A stretch of DNA of 53,016 nucleotides from Kiritimatiellia bacterium (GCA_017405115.1 JAFRBA010000138.1:1-53016), one strand, 5' to 3'. Counted from the first letter of the stretch, positions 41,446 to 49,810 are shown. A program made the numbers and translations. The notes: generated by a model not told the origin, from the letters alone.

Positions 41446-42337
41446 GCAGGCTTCCCGGATATTCGCCGGCGGCGACGAGCTTGGCGATCTCGGCCACGAC
41501 GAACGGCTTGTCTTCGCGGTAGGTCACGCCGAACCAGCGCGAGTCGGTCGGCAGAACGCGGCAGTCGGCGCGACCGGCGTGTATGAGCTCGTCGACCACG
41601 AACGGTATGTACCACTCGCTCTTCGGCAGCGCACCGTTCGCCGCGAGCCATTCGGGGAAGAGCCGCTCGAGCTCGTCGAAGAGCTCCGGGGTGAATCCCC
41701 AGAGGTTCATGGACACGCGTGCGTCGAGCGGCACCGTCACGGGGGCCTCGGGGCTCTCGCGGTTCTCGGCGACGTCGCCCGCTCGGACGAGCTTGGTCAT
41801 CTCGGTGACGCCGCGGAGCGTGCCGTCGCCGGAGACGTCGCAAATGCCGCGGGCCACGGACCCGTTCTCGGAGAGCGTGAGGTCGAGCCGGTAGCCGACC
41901 ATAGCGAAGTGCATGGGCTTCGCATCCGAAAGAAACGCGCCGAGCTTCGCGAACGCGTCGCGCCCGTAGAAGTCGTCGGCGTTGATGACCGCGAACGGCT
42001 CGGACACGGCGGCGCGGGCCGCGCGAGTCGCGTGCGCGGTGCCCCACGGCTTCGTGCGGCCTTCCGGCACGGAGTACGGCGCGGGGATGTCGGCGATGTC
42101 CTGGAAGCAGTACTCCACCGGCACCATGCCCTCGTACTTGGACCCGACCTTCTCGCGGAACTCCGCCTCGAAGTCGTGGCGGATGACGAACACGACCTTG
42201 CCGAAGCCGCCGCGCACGGCGTCGAACACGGAATAGTCCAGGATGGCCTCGCCGGACGGGCCGACGGGGTCGACCTGCTTAAGCCCGCCGTAGCGCGAGC
42301 CCATGCCCGCGGCCAGCACGACAAGAGTTGGCTTCAT
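41435..42337 (-). CDS. Nucleotidyltransferase family protein (sugar-phosphate nucleotidyltransferase-like)
   Basis: The N-terminus LVVLAAGMGSRYGGLKQ is the nucleotide-binding signature of NTP-transferases that make NDP-sugars. FAVINADDFYGRDAF carries the metal-binding aspartates, and WGTAHATRAA is a further conserved segment. The 300 residues match the single-domain family found across gut bacteria, whose sugar substrate is unknown. It lies 1 base after the SPFH gene. Confidence 0.8.
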   Translation of the reverse strand: MKPTLVVLAAGMGSRYGGLKQVDPVGPSGEAILDYSVFDAVRGGFGKVVFVIRHDFEAEFREKVGSKYEGMVPVEYCFQDIADIPAPYSVPEGRTKPWGTAHATRAARAAVSEPFAVINADDFYGRDAFAKLGAFLSDAKPMHFAMVGYRLDLTLSENGSVARGICDVSGDGTLRGVTEMTKLVRAGDVAENRESPEAPVTVPLDARVSMNLWGFTPELFDELERLFPEWLAANGALPKSEWYIPFVVDELIHAGRADCRVLPTDSRWFGVTYREDKPFVVAEIAKLVAAGEYPGSLLAR

Positions 42338-42338
42338 G

Positions 42339-43256
42339 TCAGTGCGCTTCCTTTACAATCGTCGTGCATGCCTTGATTATGCCAGCCACGTTCGCGAGGT
42401 CGGAAGGTATGATCATGGTGTTGTTGGCCTTCGCGAGATTGCCGAACTGCTGCAGGTACTGCTGGGCGAGCTGCATGTTGACGGACTCCAGGCCGCCCTT
42501 CTCGCCTATCGCCTCGGCGACCTTGCGGATGCCCGTGGCCTGTGCCTCGGCGACGAGGAGAATCTCCTTCGCCTTGCCCTCGGCCTCGTTGATGCGCCTC
42601 GCGCGCTCGCCCTCGGAGAGCGCGACGGCCTGCTGGCGCTCGCCCTCGGCGCGGTTGATCTTCGCCTGGCGCTCGCCCTCGGACTCGGCGATCATCGCGC
42701 GCTTCTCGCGCTCGGCGCGCATCTGCTTCTCCATGGCGTCGCGTATCGTCTGGGGCGGCGTTATGTTCTTGATCTCGTAGCGCGTCACCTTGATGCCCCA
42801 CGGGTCGCTCGCCTTGTCCACCGCCGAGACGATCGCCCCGTTGATGGCGGTGCGCTCCTCGAAGCTGCGGTCGAGGTCGAGCTTGCCCATCTCGGAGCGC
42901 ATCGTGGTCTGCGCGAGCTGCGTCGTAGCGAAGAGATAGTTACCGATGCCGTAGCTCGCCTTCGCCGGGTCCATCACCTGCATGTACAGGATGCCGTCCA
43001 CGGATACCGCGATGTTATCCTTCGTTATGCACTCCTGCGGCGGCACGTCGATCGCCTGCTCCTTCAGCGTGTGCTTGTAGGCGATGCGGTCGAAGAACGG
43101 AATCAGGATGTGGAAGCCCGCGTCCAGCGTGCAGCGGTACTTGCCCAGGCGTTCCACGATGTACGCCGTCTTCTGCGGCACTATGACCGCCGTCTTTATG
43201 ATTGCGACCAGGACGATCACCGCCACGATCGCGAAGAATATCAGGCCTCCGCCCAT
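42339..43256 (-). CDS. SPFH/band 7 membrane protein (stomatin/QmcA-like)
   Basis: One N-terminal membrane helix (GGGLIFFAIVAVIVLVAII, residues 2-20) is followed by an SPFH domain (VPQKTAYIVERLGKYRCTLD, SVDGILYMQVMDPAKASYGI). A long Ala/Glu/Arg coiled coil with GER repeats (EGERQAKINRAEGERQQA) and an alanine-rich end complete it. Such proteins form membrane-bound oligomers and work with NfeD partners. The ATG overlaps the NfeD stop (TAATG) and has AAAGGAGGT upstream. Confidence 0.9.
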   Translation of the reverse strand: MGGGLIFFAIVAVIVLVAIIKTAVIVPQKTAYIVERLGKYRCTLDAGFHILIPFFDRIAYKHTLKEQAIDVPPQECITKDNIAVSVDGILYMQVMDPAKASYGIGNYLFATTQLAQTTMRSEMGKLDLDRSFEERTAINGAIVSAVDKASDPWGIKVTRYEIKNITPPQTIRDAMEKQMRAEREKRAMIAESEGERQAKINRAEGERQQAVALSEGERARRINEAEGKAKEILLVAEAQATGIRKVAEAIGEKGGLESVNMQLAQQYLQQFGNLAKANNTMIIPSDLANVAGIIKACTTIVKEAH

Positions 43257-43699
43257 TATTTTACCTCCTTTACCTTCATTGTCAGGTTGTTTTGAGAAAT
43301 GACCTCGATTGTCGTGCCCACGGCGAGCGGCACGTCGGCGGAAGCCGTCCACTCGGCGTCGCCGATCATGACGCGGCCCGCGAAAGGCGGCTTGATCTCC
43401 TCCGTGACGCTGCCGACCCGGCCGACGTACTCGTTGTCGAAGTCGGTCTTCGTCTCGACGCGGCCGCCGGAGAAGAGCTTCTTGAGCCAGCGCCTCAGGA
43501 CGACCAGATACAGGATCGAAAACACCGAGAATGCGGCGAGCTGCCACGTGAGCGTGAAGGATTCGCCCAGGGCGAACCTGCACAGCCCGACAGTCGCGGC
43601 CGAGAGGCCGAAGAAGAACACGACGAACCCCGGCGCGAGGAGCTCCATCAGCATCAGGAACGCGCCGAAGTACAGCCACAGCCATGCACAACTTGTCAT
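43256..43699 (-). CDS. NfeD family membrane protein
   Basis: With the start at 43699 the protein has 147 residues. It has two or three hydrophobic segments (WLWLYFGAFLMLMELLAPGFVVFFFGLSA-like stretch, then LTWQLAAFSVFSILYLVVLRR). A C-terminal OB-fold of the NfeD type follows (YVGRVGSVTEEIKPPFAGRVMIGDAEWTA). It pairs with the SPFH gene downstream, the usual NfeD-stomatin arrangement. An extended -10 ends 6 bases before the ATG with no Shine-Dalgarno, so the mRNA is predicted to be leaderless. Confidence 0.85.
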   Translation of the reverse strand: MTSCAWLWLYFGAFLMLMELLAPGFVVFFFGLSAATVGLCRFALGESFTLTWQLAAFSVFSILYLVVLRRWLKKLFSGGRVETKTDFDNEYVGRVGSVTEEIKPPFAGRVMIGDAEWTASADVPLAVGTTIEVISQNNLTMKVKEVK

Positions 43700-43705
43700 G
43701 CCGAT

Positions 43706-43714
43706 ATTATAGCA
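43706..43714 (-). promoter_or_regulatory. Extended -10 of the NfeD gene
   Basis: TGCTATAAT on the minus strand, 6 bases before the ATG at 43699. Confidence 0.6.
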
Positions 43715-43934
43715 TAAAAATGCCGCGCTGCGTGACCGGTGGGCGCGGACATCAGCCCCCAGCATCTTCATGAAGAGCTGGAAGTACCGCTTCGCGTCCG
43801 ACTCGTCCTTCACGCGCCATGTCGAAGGAAGCGCCGCGTAGAGCGAGAAAAGCGTCTCGTTCATCAGCGCATCGACGTCCCCTTCGGCGAGCTGCCTCTT
43901 CGCGACATCGACAAGCGCGTAGCACGCGATTATG
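43715..43934 (-). pseudogene. Possible relic of an AAA-ATPase-like/PD-(D/E)XK family gene
   Basis: The 220 bases between the FlbD-like and NfeD genes stay open in one frame and encode a protein-like segment: YALVDVAKRQLAEGDVDALM and DAKRYFQLFMKMLGADVRAH. It resembles the region just before the nuclease domain of AAA-ATPase-like proteins (a GDVDxxM ... YFxxLF ... LGxxV pattern). Both ends are missing and there is no proper start or stop. I consider it a fragment, with moderate doubt. Confidence 0.35.
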
Positions 43935-44507
43935 CTAAGCGTCGGGCTTCTGCCAGATGACTCGGTTGCCGCCCACCTCCAGAACGCCGCGTTCCGCAAG
44001 GGACTTCATGACCTTCTCGGCGTCCGCCACGTTGAACTGGGTCGCAAGCGTGTTCTGCAGCTTCTTCACCGAGCCCGGCGCCATGCGCCGGAGGCGCTCC
44101 AGGTCATCGTCGGTCAAATCGGACACCGGCGGCTTCGGCTGGGCCTTGACGCGGGCTGCGGGCTTGGCGGGCGCAGCCGTCTTCGACGACGGCGGCTTGG
44201 CCTTCTGGCGCGGAGCCTTGCGCGCCGGCTTCTCCTCCTTCGTGGGCGGCGCGGGTTCAGGCTCTGGCGAGACGTCCGCCGGCGTTGGCGCGAGAGCATC
44301 CGACGCCGGCACGGGCACTACGGCAGCCGCCGGTGCGTCGCCGAGCCTGGTAAGCACCGCCTCCGGCGATTCGAGCACGTCGTAGTCGAGTCCGTCGCCG
44401 ATGGGAACGACGACGGCGCCGCCACCCTTGCGGGGCTCTACCGTCACGACGAACGCCGCGTTGATCCATATGGGCGATCCGTCAAGTCTTGTCAGCTTGA
44501 TGAACAT
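43935..44507 (-). CDS. FlbD-like N-terminal domain protein with Pro/Ala linker and winged-helix-like end
   Basis: Residues 1-50 (FIKLTRLDGSPIWINAAFVVTVE ... YDVLESPEAVL) follow the FlbD pattern, a small fold first described in flagellar operons. A Pro/Ala/Lys-rich linker of about 75 residues comes next. The end (LTDDDLERLRRMAPGSVKKLQNTLATQF ... EVGGNRVIWQ) looks like a small winged helix. No flagellar genes are nearby, so a flagellar role is unlikely. AAGGAG precedes the ATG; the promoter is at 44580-44588 inside the dus gene. Confidence 0.6.
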   Translation of the reverse strand: MFIKLTRLDGSPIWINAAFVVTVEPRKGGGAVVVPIGDGLDYDVLESPEAVLTRLGDAPAAAVVPVPASDALAPTPADVSPEPEPAPPTKEEKPARKAPRQKAKPPSSKTAAPAKPAARVKAQPKPPVSDLTDDDLERLRRMAPGSVKKLQNTLATQFNVADAEKVMKSLAERGVLEVGGNRVIWQKPDA

Positions 44508-44552
44508 CCATTTCTCCTTCGTCCGTTTTCCTTCCTCGCATTCCGCCGACGC

Positions 44553-45557
44553 TCACTGCGCTCCGCGACTTGCCTCGGTATTATACCAAAACGGCGATTC
44601 GTCGCAGAGGAGCTCGTCAAGCTCGGCGCGCGTGCGGAGCGACCCGATGCGGGCGCGCAGCGCAGCCGCCCCGGGGCACCCGCTGAAGTACCGGAAGAGG
44701 TGCGTGCGCATCTTCAGCAGCGCAATGGCGTCGGCGTCCGGAATGCGTGAGCCAGGGAATCGGCCGACGAGCATGCTGCGGAACTGCGCGATGTAGTCGA
44801 GATGGCGGCGGCAGAGGCTGCACGCGCGCGCAGGGTCGGGCGCCGGCGGCGGTAGCCCGGCCGCAAGGCGCCGGAAGACGTCCGGCTCCTTCATGGCGGC
44901 TCGCCCGACCATGATGGCGGCGACGCCCGTCGCCGCCATCGCCTCGGCCGACTCCGCGTCTACGACGGAGCCGTTGCCGGTCACCGGGACGCGTGCGCGG
45001 CGGACCACCTCGGCAAGCGTCTCGAGGTCGAGCGGCCCCGAATGCATCTGGGAAGCGTAGCGCGCGTGCACGACGATCCCGCGGGCGCCGGCCTGCTCGG
45101 CTGCGTCGAGGATCTCGAAGATCGCCTTCTCGCCGGGGCGGGGCCCGAGCCGCGTCTTGAGCGTGACGGGAAGGTCGGTGTTCTCAACCATGGCCCGCAG
45201 GAGCCGTCCGATTCCGGCGGGGTCCTCCATCAGCTTCGCGCCCGCGCCGGTGCGGGTGACCTTCGTCATGGGGCAGCCCGCGTTCAGGTTCAGCTCGCAG
45301 AACGACGAGCGGCACGAGACCTGGACGAGCGCGGCGGCCGCGGCGACGTCGCGCTCGTCTGCGCCGAATATCTGGCATGCGACGGGCCCTTCGCCCGGCA
45401 TCGTCTCCAGCATCTGCCGAGTCGGCGAAGATCCGTGGGCGAGCCCTGCGGCGGAGACCATCTCGGTGTAGACGAGGGACGCGCCTCCTTCCGCGCAGAG
45501 GCGGCGGAACGGCGCGTCGGTGAAGTCGGCGAGCGGCGCGAGCACGAAGCGCGTCAT
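44553..45557 (-). CDS. dus: tRNA-dihydrouridine synthase
   Basis: This FMN enzyme reduces specific uridines in the D-loop of tRNA. Visible are the N-terminal barrel strand FVLAPLADFTDAPFRRLC, the catalytic cysteine C95 in NLNAGCPMTKV, the KTRLG strand near 135, VHARYASQMHSG and the FMN-phosphate segment GNGSVVDAESA and IMVGRAAM. The 334 residues match the family. Its ATG overlaps the stop of the TPR-like gene (ATGA). Which uridine it modifies cannot be told. Confidence 0.9.
   Translation of the reverse strand: MTRFVLAPLADFTDAPFRRLCAEGGASLVYTEMVSAAGLAHGSSPTRQMLETMPGEGPVACQIFGADERDVAAAAALVQVSCRSSFCELNLNAGCPMTKVTRTGAGAKLMEDPAGIGRLLRAMVENTDLPVTLKTRLGPRPGEKAIFEILDAAEQAGARGIVVHARYASQMHSGPLDLETLAEVVRRARVPVTGNGSVVDAESAEAMAATGVAAIMVGRAAMKEPDVFRRLAAGLPPPAPDPARACSLCRRHLDYIAQFRSMLVGRFPGSRIPDADAIALLKMRTHLFRYFSGCPGAAALRARIGSLRTRAELDELLCDESPFWYNTEASRGAQ
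44580..44588 (-). promoter_or_regulatory. Extended -10 inside the end of dus
   Basis: TGGTATAAT on the minus strand, 72 bases before the FlbD-like ATG. It probably starts a separate transcript for the genes down to comF. Confidence 0.5.
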
Positions 45558-47104
45558 TTTTCCTTCGGCTTTGGGCGCGGCGTAAGAATCGGATCCGAAT
45601 ATGGCGCGTCGGGGTCCATGCGCGCGAACGACACGTAGCTGGGCGCGCCCCACCCGGTGCCGGGGTTGCGGCCGAACACCGCTATGTCGACCCGGTTGGT
45701 CGGAGACATGCCTGCGCGGTCGATGACGACGCGGGCCTCGTTCTTCGCCGTCTGCTCTACGACGACCTTCACGCCGGAGCCGTGCGTCTGCGCGAAGCAG
45801 TACTCCGCAGACCCCTTCGCCTTTATGCGGAAGACCCTGCGCATGTCGTCCGAACGCAGCACGTACGCCCATGCGAACGCCGTCGCATACGTGAGCTCGG
45901 GGAACGGCGGCGCGGCGGACGGCGCCTCGGCCGACACCTCGACCGCCGCCAGCGGCGGGATGGACTTCTCCGTCATCGCGCCGGCGGCGGAGACGAGCCG
46001 CGGCACGTCCACGCCGTTGACGGGAAACGCAGTCGGGTGGGCCGCCGCGCTCAGGTACGCGACCTCGTTGGTGACGCCGCGAAGCGACTTGCGGATCAGC
46101 GTCTGTATCGTCGGCGCAAGCAGCCCGCGGCGCACGATCTCTCGCTTGACGTCGGCGGGGAAGGACCGCGACGCCTGCAGCGCGGCGCGGACGTACGGCA
46201 TGTCCGAGTAGCTTCTGCCGGCGGTGGCGATCCAGTACGGCGCGATTGACGCGAACACGTCGCCATGCTTGCCGATGGGCGCAATGTCGGCGTTCGCGGG
46301 GAACACCCACGTCTGGTTGGAGAGGTAGAACTTGACCATCGCGCCGAGTTTCCACGCGTCGGCCGTGAGCATCGCGCGCGGCAGCGAACGCCAGGCGACG
46401 CCTTGCGTGAAGGCGCGCGAGCAGTTTCCGAACAGGGGATACGGCGCCAGCAGGTTCGGGGCGTCCAGGTCCATGTGGCGGTCGCGGCCCTCCTTGTCGT
46501 AGCGCAGCTGCGTTATGCCCGGGAACGAGTCGACGTTCAGCGGGGAATGCCCGCCGTCGCGGTTCATGTAGAGGTCGCCTGTGTTGCCCCCGGCGGAGGC
46601 GACGGCGAGCTTGAGGTGGGCGACGAAGCATCCGACGTCGAAGTCCCAGCCGAGGTTCTGCTCGCCGAGCGCGACGGACTGCCCGAAGATGCCGGTCGCG
46701 GGCACGACCGCCATCGGGCCGAACATGATCGGGCGGCGGCTCATTTCCTCCGCGTACTCGACGAGCTCGCTGAAGCGGCGCTCCTTGGCGAGCCTCGCGA
46801 GGTCGGTGTCGGCCCGAATGGCCTTCGCGTCTCGGAACCCCAGGTCGATCGCCTTCTCGAGCGCGTCCAGCGCGGCGTTCTTGCGGTTGTCGAAGTACGC
46901 GAGCGAGCAGGCGAGGTTGTAGCGCCACGTTGGGTCTTCAGGCAGGAGCGTGACGCCCTGCTGGCAGGCCTTCTCCATCTCCGCGGCGTCTCCCGCGCGG
47001 TTCGCGACCAGGAACTGCCTGCGAAGGCGCACATGCAGCGGATGCCTCGCGGGGTAGTCCCAGATCGAAAGGACTGCGAGTATTGTGCAGAGTATCCCGT
47101 TCAT
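45554..47104 (-). CDS. Secreted or membrane-anchored TPR-like protein
   Basis: The ATG at 47104 overlaps the previous stop (ATGA). A short hydrophobic N-terminus (GILCTILAVLSIWDY) could be a signal or anchor. Residues about 30-100 form TPR-like helices (NRAGDAAEMEKACQQGVTLLPEDP, WRYNLACSLAYFDNRKNAALDALEKAI). The following 400 residues form a larger domain with sites such as GHSPLNVDSFPGITQLRYD and RDRHMDLDAPN. A C-terminal beta-rich part follows. Family not recognised. It stands between the GYF_2 pair and dus in one operon. Confidence 0.6.
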   Translation of the reverse strand: MNGILCTILAVLSIWDYPARHPLHVRLRRQFLVANRAGDAAEMEKACQQGVTLLPEDPTWRYNLACSLAYFDNRKNAALDALEKAIDLGFRDAKAIRADTDLARLAKERRFSELVEYAEEMSRRPIMFGPMAVVPATGIFGQSVALGEQNLGWDFDVGCFVAHLKLAVASAGGNTGDLYMNRDGGHSPLNVDSFPGITQLRYDKEGRDRHMDLDAPNLLAPYPLFGNCSRAFTQGVAWRSLPRAMLTADAWKLGAMVKFYLSNQTWVFPANADIAPIGKHGDVFASIAPYWIATAGRSYSDMPYVRAALQASRSFPADVKREIVRRGLLAPTIQTLIRKSLRGVTNEVAYLSAAAHPTAFPVNGVDVPRLVSAAGAMTEKSIPPLAAVEVSAEAPSAAPPFPELTYATAFAWAYVLRSDDMRRVFRIKAKGSAEYCFAQTHGSGVKVVVEQTAKNEARVVIDRAGMSPTNRVDIAVFGRNPGTGWGAPSYVSFARMDPDAPYSDPILTPRPKPKEK

Positions 47105-48507
47105 CGCTTCAGCCGCATCCAGGACGGCAGCTTGATCTGCCGCGTCTCCCGGCTCTGGTTCGTGGAAAGCGTCTGCGACGTGCCGATCGACGGGGACTCC
47201 AGCGAGGCGAGGCGCGCCAGCAGCGTCTGCTGCCGCGTCGCCTGCTGCTGCCGCAGCTCCTCGTTGCACTGCCTCTCCGCCAGGAGCTCCTTCTCCCGAA
47301 TCTGCAGCCGCTCGCTGAGGGACTGGACCTCCTGCCGAAGCTGGGTGATGTCCTTCATGTTCTCCGCGGCGCGCGCGTCGTCCGCCTCTCGCCGCCGCAG
47401 CCTATCGGCAAGTTCCTTGACGCGCGCCTCGGCGTCCAGCACGCTGCGTTCGTGAGTCCTGCGAAGCTCCTCGAGCTCCTTGCGGAGCTGGGTGGTGCGC
47501 GGATCCTCCGGGCGCTCCAGGAGAGCCCTGCGCGTCATGTCCTCAATGTTTACGCCGGAGCGCTTCATCAGATCGCGCCGGCGCTCCAGCAGCCGGTCTA
47601 TGCGAGCTACGTGGCGCTGCCGGAATGTCTCGAACTCGCGCTTCTCGGTCTCTATTAGTTCGTTGAGCTTCTCCGACTCGTCCTTCATTATGGAATAGAC
47701 GGCAGCCTGTATGTCGGCCACCTCGCTCGCCGCCTGCGGCAGCCTGCGGAGCTCGTCCTCGAGATGGGCGATCTGCTCGACGTACTTCCCCTCGCGGCCG
47801 GACGCGTCCTTCAGTTCAGCCGCCAGCTTGTCGCACTGCGCGCTCTCCTCGCTGAGCTTGGCGTCCAGCTCGGACTCCCTCGCGGCCGCGGCCTTCGCCG
47901 CCTCGGAGGCGTTCGCCGACGCGGCGTCAAGCCTCGTCTGAAGCTCGGACGTGTGGCGCCGCTCCTCGGCCAGCAGGCCCTCGAGCTCATGGATGCGAGT
48001 CTCGTCGACGACGACCTTCTCGACGATCTTCTCGACGGGAACCTCGACGCGCACCTCCTTCTCGACGGGAACCTCGACACGCACCTCCTTCTCGACGATC
48101 TTCTCGACGGGAACCTCCACGATCTTCTCTACTACACGAACTTCCGGAGATTCCGGCTTGTCCGGAGGTTCCGGAGGTTTCGGAGCTTCCGGCTCTTCAG
48201 GAGTCTCCGGCTGAAACGGCGGACGCGTCTCGACCATCGTCGCCGTCGGGGGAAGCCGTCCGCTCGCCAGCAGCGACTCAGCCGCCGCGCGGTTGAACGG
48301 GCCGCGCGGGTTCCCGTCGCCGATGTCTATGGAGAAGCGCATGTCGAGGAACGGGACGTCTTCGACACGCCGCCACTCGATGTTGTCGTCGGAGACCTCC
48401 TGCCCAGGCTGGACACGCCCAAGACGGGCCCACTCGACGAGCTGCGCCTCCGTCGCAGGCCCGAACGTCTCGTCCTGCGTGCGCAGATACCACTTTGCGT
48501 CGTTCAT
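47101..48507 (-). CDS. GYF_2-domain coiled-coil protein
   Basis: Two GYF_2/DUF4339 modules occupy residues 1-90 (KWYLRTQDETFGPATEAQL and RGPFNRAAAESLLASGRL). A Pro/Glu linker, then PVEKIVEKEVRVE repeats (about 128-175), and a long coiled coil (180-430) follow. The end is basic (LPSWMRLKR). No signal peptide or clear membrane helix is seen. GYF_2 modules are often tied to membrane proteins; here a cytosolic scaffold is equally possible. It is a paralogue of the next gene, and its ATG shares one base with that gene's stop (TGATG), with GGAGG upstream. Confidence 0.7.
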   Translation of the reverse strand: MNDAKWYLRTQDETFGPATEAQLVEWARLGRVQPGQEVSDDNIEWRRVEDVPFLDMRFSIDIGDGNPRGPFNRAAAESLLASGRLPPTATMVETRPPFQPETPEEPEAPKPPEPPDKPESPEVRVVEKIVEVPVEKIVEKEVRVEVPVEKEVRVEVPVEKIVEKVVVDETRIHELEGLLAEERRHTSELQTRLDAASANASEAAKAAAARESELDAKLSEESAQCDKLAAELKDASGREGKYVEQIAHLEDELRRLPQAASEVADIQAAVYSIMKDESEKLNELIETEKREFETFRQRHVARIDRLLERRRDLMKRSGVNIEDMTRRALLERPEDPRTTQLRKELEELRRTHERSVLDAEARVKELADRLRRREADDARAAENMKDITQLRQEVQSLSERLQIREKELLAERQCNEELRQQQATRQQTLLARLASLESPSIGTSQTLSTNQSRETRQIKLPSWMRLKR

Positions 48508-49316
48508 CAGTGTTTCCTCCCGAATATGCCGGCACCAAGCCCGAACCTCCGCCCCTTGGCAAGCTCTCGCTGGGCCGCCGCCTCAAGCGCCGCGAGCCGG
48601 TTGCGGTCCATGTTGCCGAAGATGGAGCCTGGCGAGCGCGGAGGCGGAACGTTGGCGACCGGGTCGGCGACGTCGGAGACTACGATCCCTGTACGCGCTG
48701 GCGGAACGACCTCTATGACTCGCTCCACGATCTTCTCGACGGGCACCTCCACGATCTTCTCGACCACCTTCTCGACGGGCACCTCCACGCGGACTTCCTT
48801 CTCAACAATCTTCTCAACCACCTTCTCGACGGGCACCTCTACTATCTTCTCTACCGGAACCTTGACGATCTTCTCGACCACCTTCTCGACGGGCACCTCA
48901 ACACGCACTTCCTTCTCGACGATCTTCTCCACAGGAACCTCAACGCGGACTTTCTTCTCCACAATCTTCTCGACTGGCACCTCCTTGACCACCGGCGGCG
49001 GATCGCAGTCCACCGGCAGCTCGTGGAGACGGTACGCCTTGGCGTCCGCAGGCACAGCGCCGCGCGAGAAGAGAGAGACTACGAGCGCGCGATTGAACGG
49101 ACCGAACACCTTGCCCGGCTCGGTCTCGACCAGCCATTTCATCTCGAGCTCCGGCATGAGCTGCGCGGGAACCCAGTTGAGACGGTCGCGCGACACAAAG
49201 CCAGAAGGCTCTATGCGACCGTCCTTCGCCCATACCACGAGCGAGGCGACGTCCGCCGGGCCGTACACGCGCCCGTCTTCGGTTCTTACAAACCACTCCT
49301 TCGCATTGTCAGACAT
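48507..49316 (-). CDS. GYF_2-domain protein with PVEK repeats
   Basis: The start at 49316 gives 269 residues; longer starts overlap the promoter. Two GYF_2/DUF4339 modules (EWFVRTEDGRVYGPADVASLV and KWLVETEPGKVFGPFNRALVV) are followed by about 100 residues built of PVEKIVEK/EVRVEVPVEK repeats. A short basic tail (MDRNRLAALEAAAQRELAKGRR) follows. The repeat region is strongly charged and probably extended or helical. The -10 lies 9 bases before the ATG, so the mRNA should be leaderless or nearly so. It starts the operon that runs to dus. Confidence 0.7.
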   Translation of the reverse strand: MSDNAKEWFVRTEDGRVYGPADVASLVVWAKDGRIEPSGFVSRDRLNWVPAQLMPELEMKWLVETEPGKVFGPFNRALVVSLFSRGAVPADAKAYRLHELPVDCDPPPVVKEVPVEKIVEKKVRVEVPVEKIVEKEVRVEVPVEKVVEKIVKVPVEKIVEVPVEKVVEKIVEKEVRVEVPVEKVVEKIVEVPVEKIVERVIEVVPPARTGIVVSDVADPVANVPPPRSPGSIFGNMDRNRLAALEAAAQRELAKGRRFGLGAGIFGRKH

Positions 49317-49325
49317 TGCGCACAT

Positions 49326-49334
49326 ATTATAGCA
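49326..49334 (-). promoter_or_regulatory. Extended -10 of the GYF_2 operon
   Basis: TGCTATAAT on the minus strand, 9 bases before the ATG at 49316; it follows the terminator of the upstream gene. Confidence 0.6.
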
Positions 49335-49347
49335 AACGCCCCCGCTG

Positions 49348-49383
49348 AAAAAAAGAGCGCGCCGGCCTTTCGAACCGGCGCGC
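49348..49383 (-). terminator. Rho-independent terminator after the H1-like gene
   Basis: On the minus strand, a perfect 9-bp stem GCGCGCCGG/CCGGCGCGC with a 9-nt loop, followed by CTC and seven Ts. It separates the H1-like gene from the GYF_2 operon. Confidence 0.9.
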
Positions 49384-49410
49384 ACATGCGGTATCTCGAA
49401 CCGCGCTCCC

Positions 49411-49593
49411 TTACTTCTTCGCCTTCTTCGCCGGGGCCTTCTTGGCAACGGCCTTCTTCGCCGGGGCCTTCTTGGCCGGCGCAGCCTTCTTGCACGCCGC
49501 CTTGCAGCACGCCTTCTTGGCGGGCGCCTTAGCGACCTTCTTCACCGCCGCCTTAGCAGCGGGCTTCTTCGCAGCAACCTTCTTGGTAGCCAT
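49411..49593 (-). CDS. Histone H1-like, lysine/alanine-rich DNA-binding protein
   Basis: This 60-residue protein is almost entirely Lys, Ala, Pro and Val (AKKAPAKKAVAKKAPAKKAKK type repeats), like the tail of histone H1 and the Hc1/HctB-type nucleoid proteins. It should bind DNA non-specifically and compact it. A central cysteine patch (KKACCKAACKK) is unusual and could cross-link or bind metal. AAAGGA precedes the ATG. It lies between tRNA-Leu and a strong terminator. Confidence 0.8.
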   Translation of the reverse strand: MATKKVAAKKPAAKAAVKKVAKAPAKKACCKAACKKAAPAKKAPAKKAVAKKAPAKKAKK

Positions 49594-49725
49594 GAGTTTG
49601 ATCCTTTTTGTTTCAGAGCTGTCGGCACATCCCTTCGGACGCAACATCCGCAACTTCTGGTGGAATGATAGCGAATTTTTTTTGATTGCGCAAGGGGGCA
49701 AATTAAAAAATTTTTTTTTGGGGGT

Positions 49726-49810
49726 TGGTGCTCGGGGCGGGACTCGAACCCGCAAGGATCTCTCCACATGCACCTCAAGCATGCGTGTCTGCCAATTTCA
49801 CCACCCGAGC
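49726..49810 (-). tRNA. tRNA-Leu (anticodon GAG), CCA encoded
   Basis: Acceptor arms GCTCGGG and CCCGAGC pair perfectly, with discriminator A and an encoded CCA. The anticodon arm is CATGC-TTGAGGT-GCATG, so the anticodon is GAG (reads CUC/CUU). The T-arm is GCGGG-TTCGAGT-CCCGC, and the long variable arm is as expected for leucine. Confidence 0.95.

Noticed and set aside
44553..46928. A 791-codon minus-strand frame containing the dus gene
   Set aside because: The first 457 codons overlap the TPR-like gene in another frame and are Arg-rich shadow; the ATG at 45557 that overlaps the previous stop fits the dus protein.
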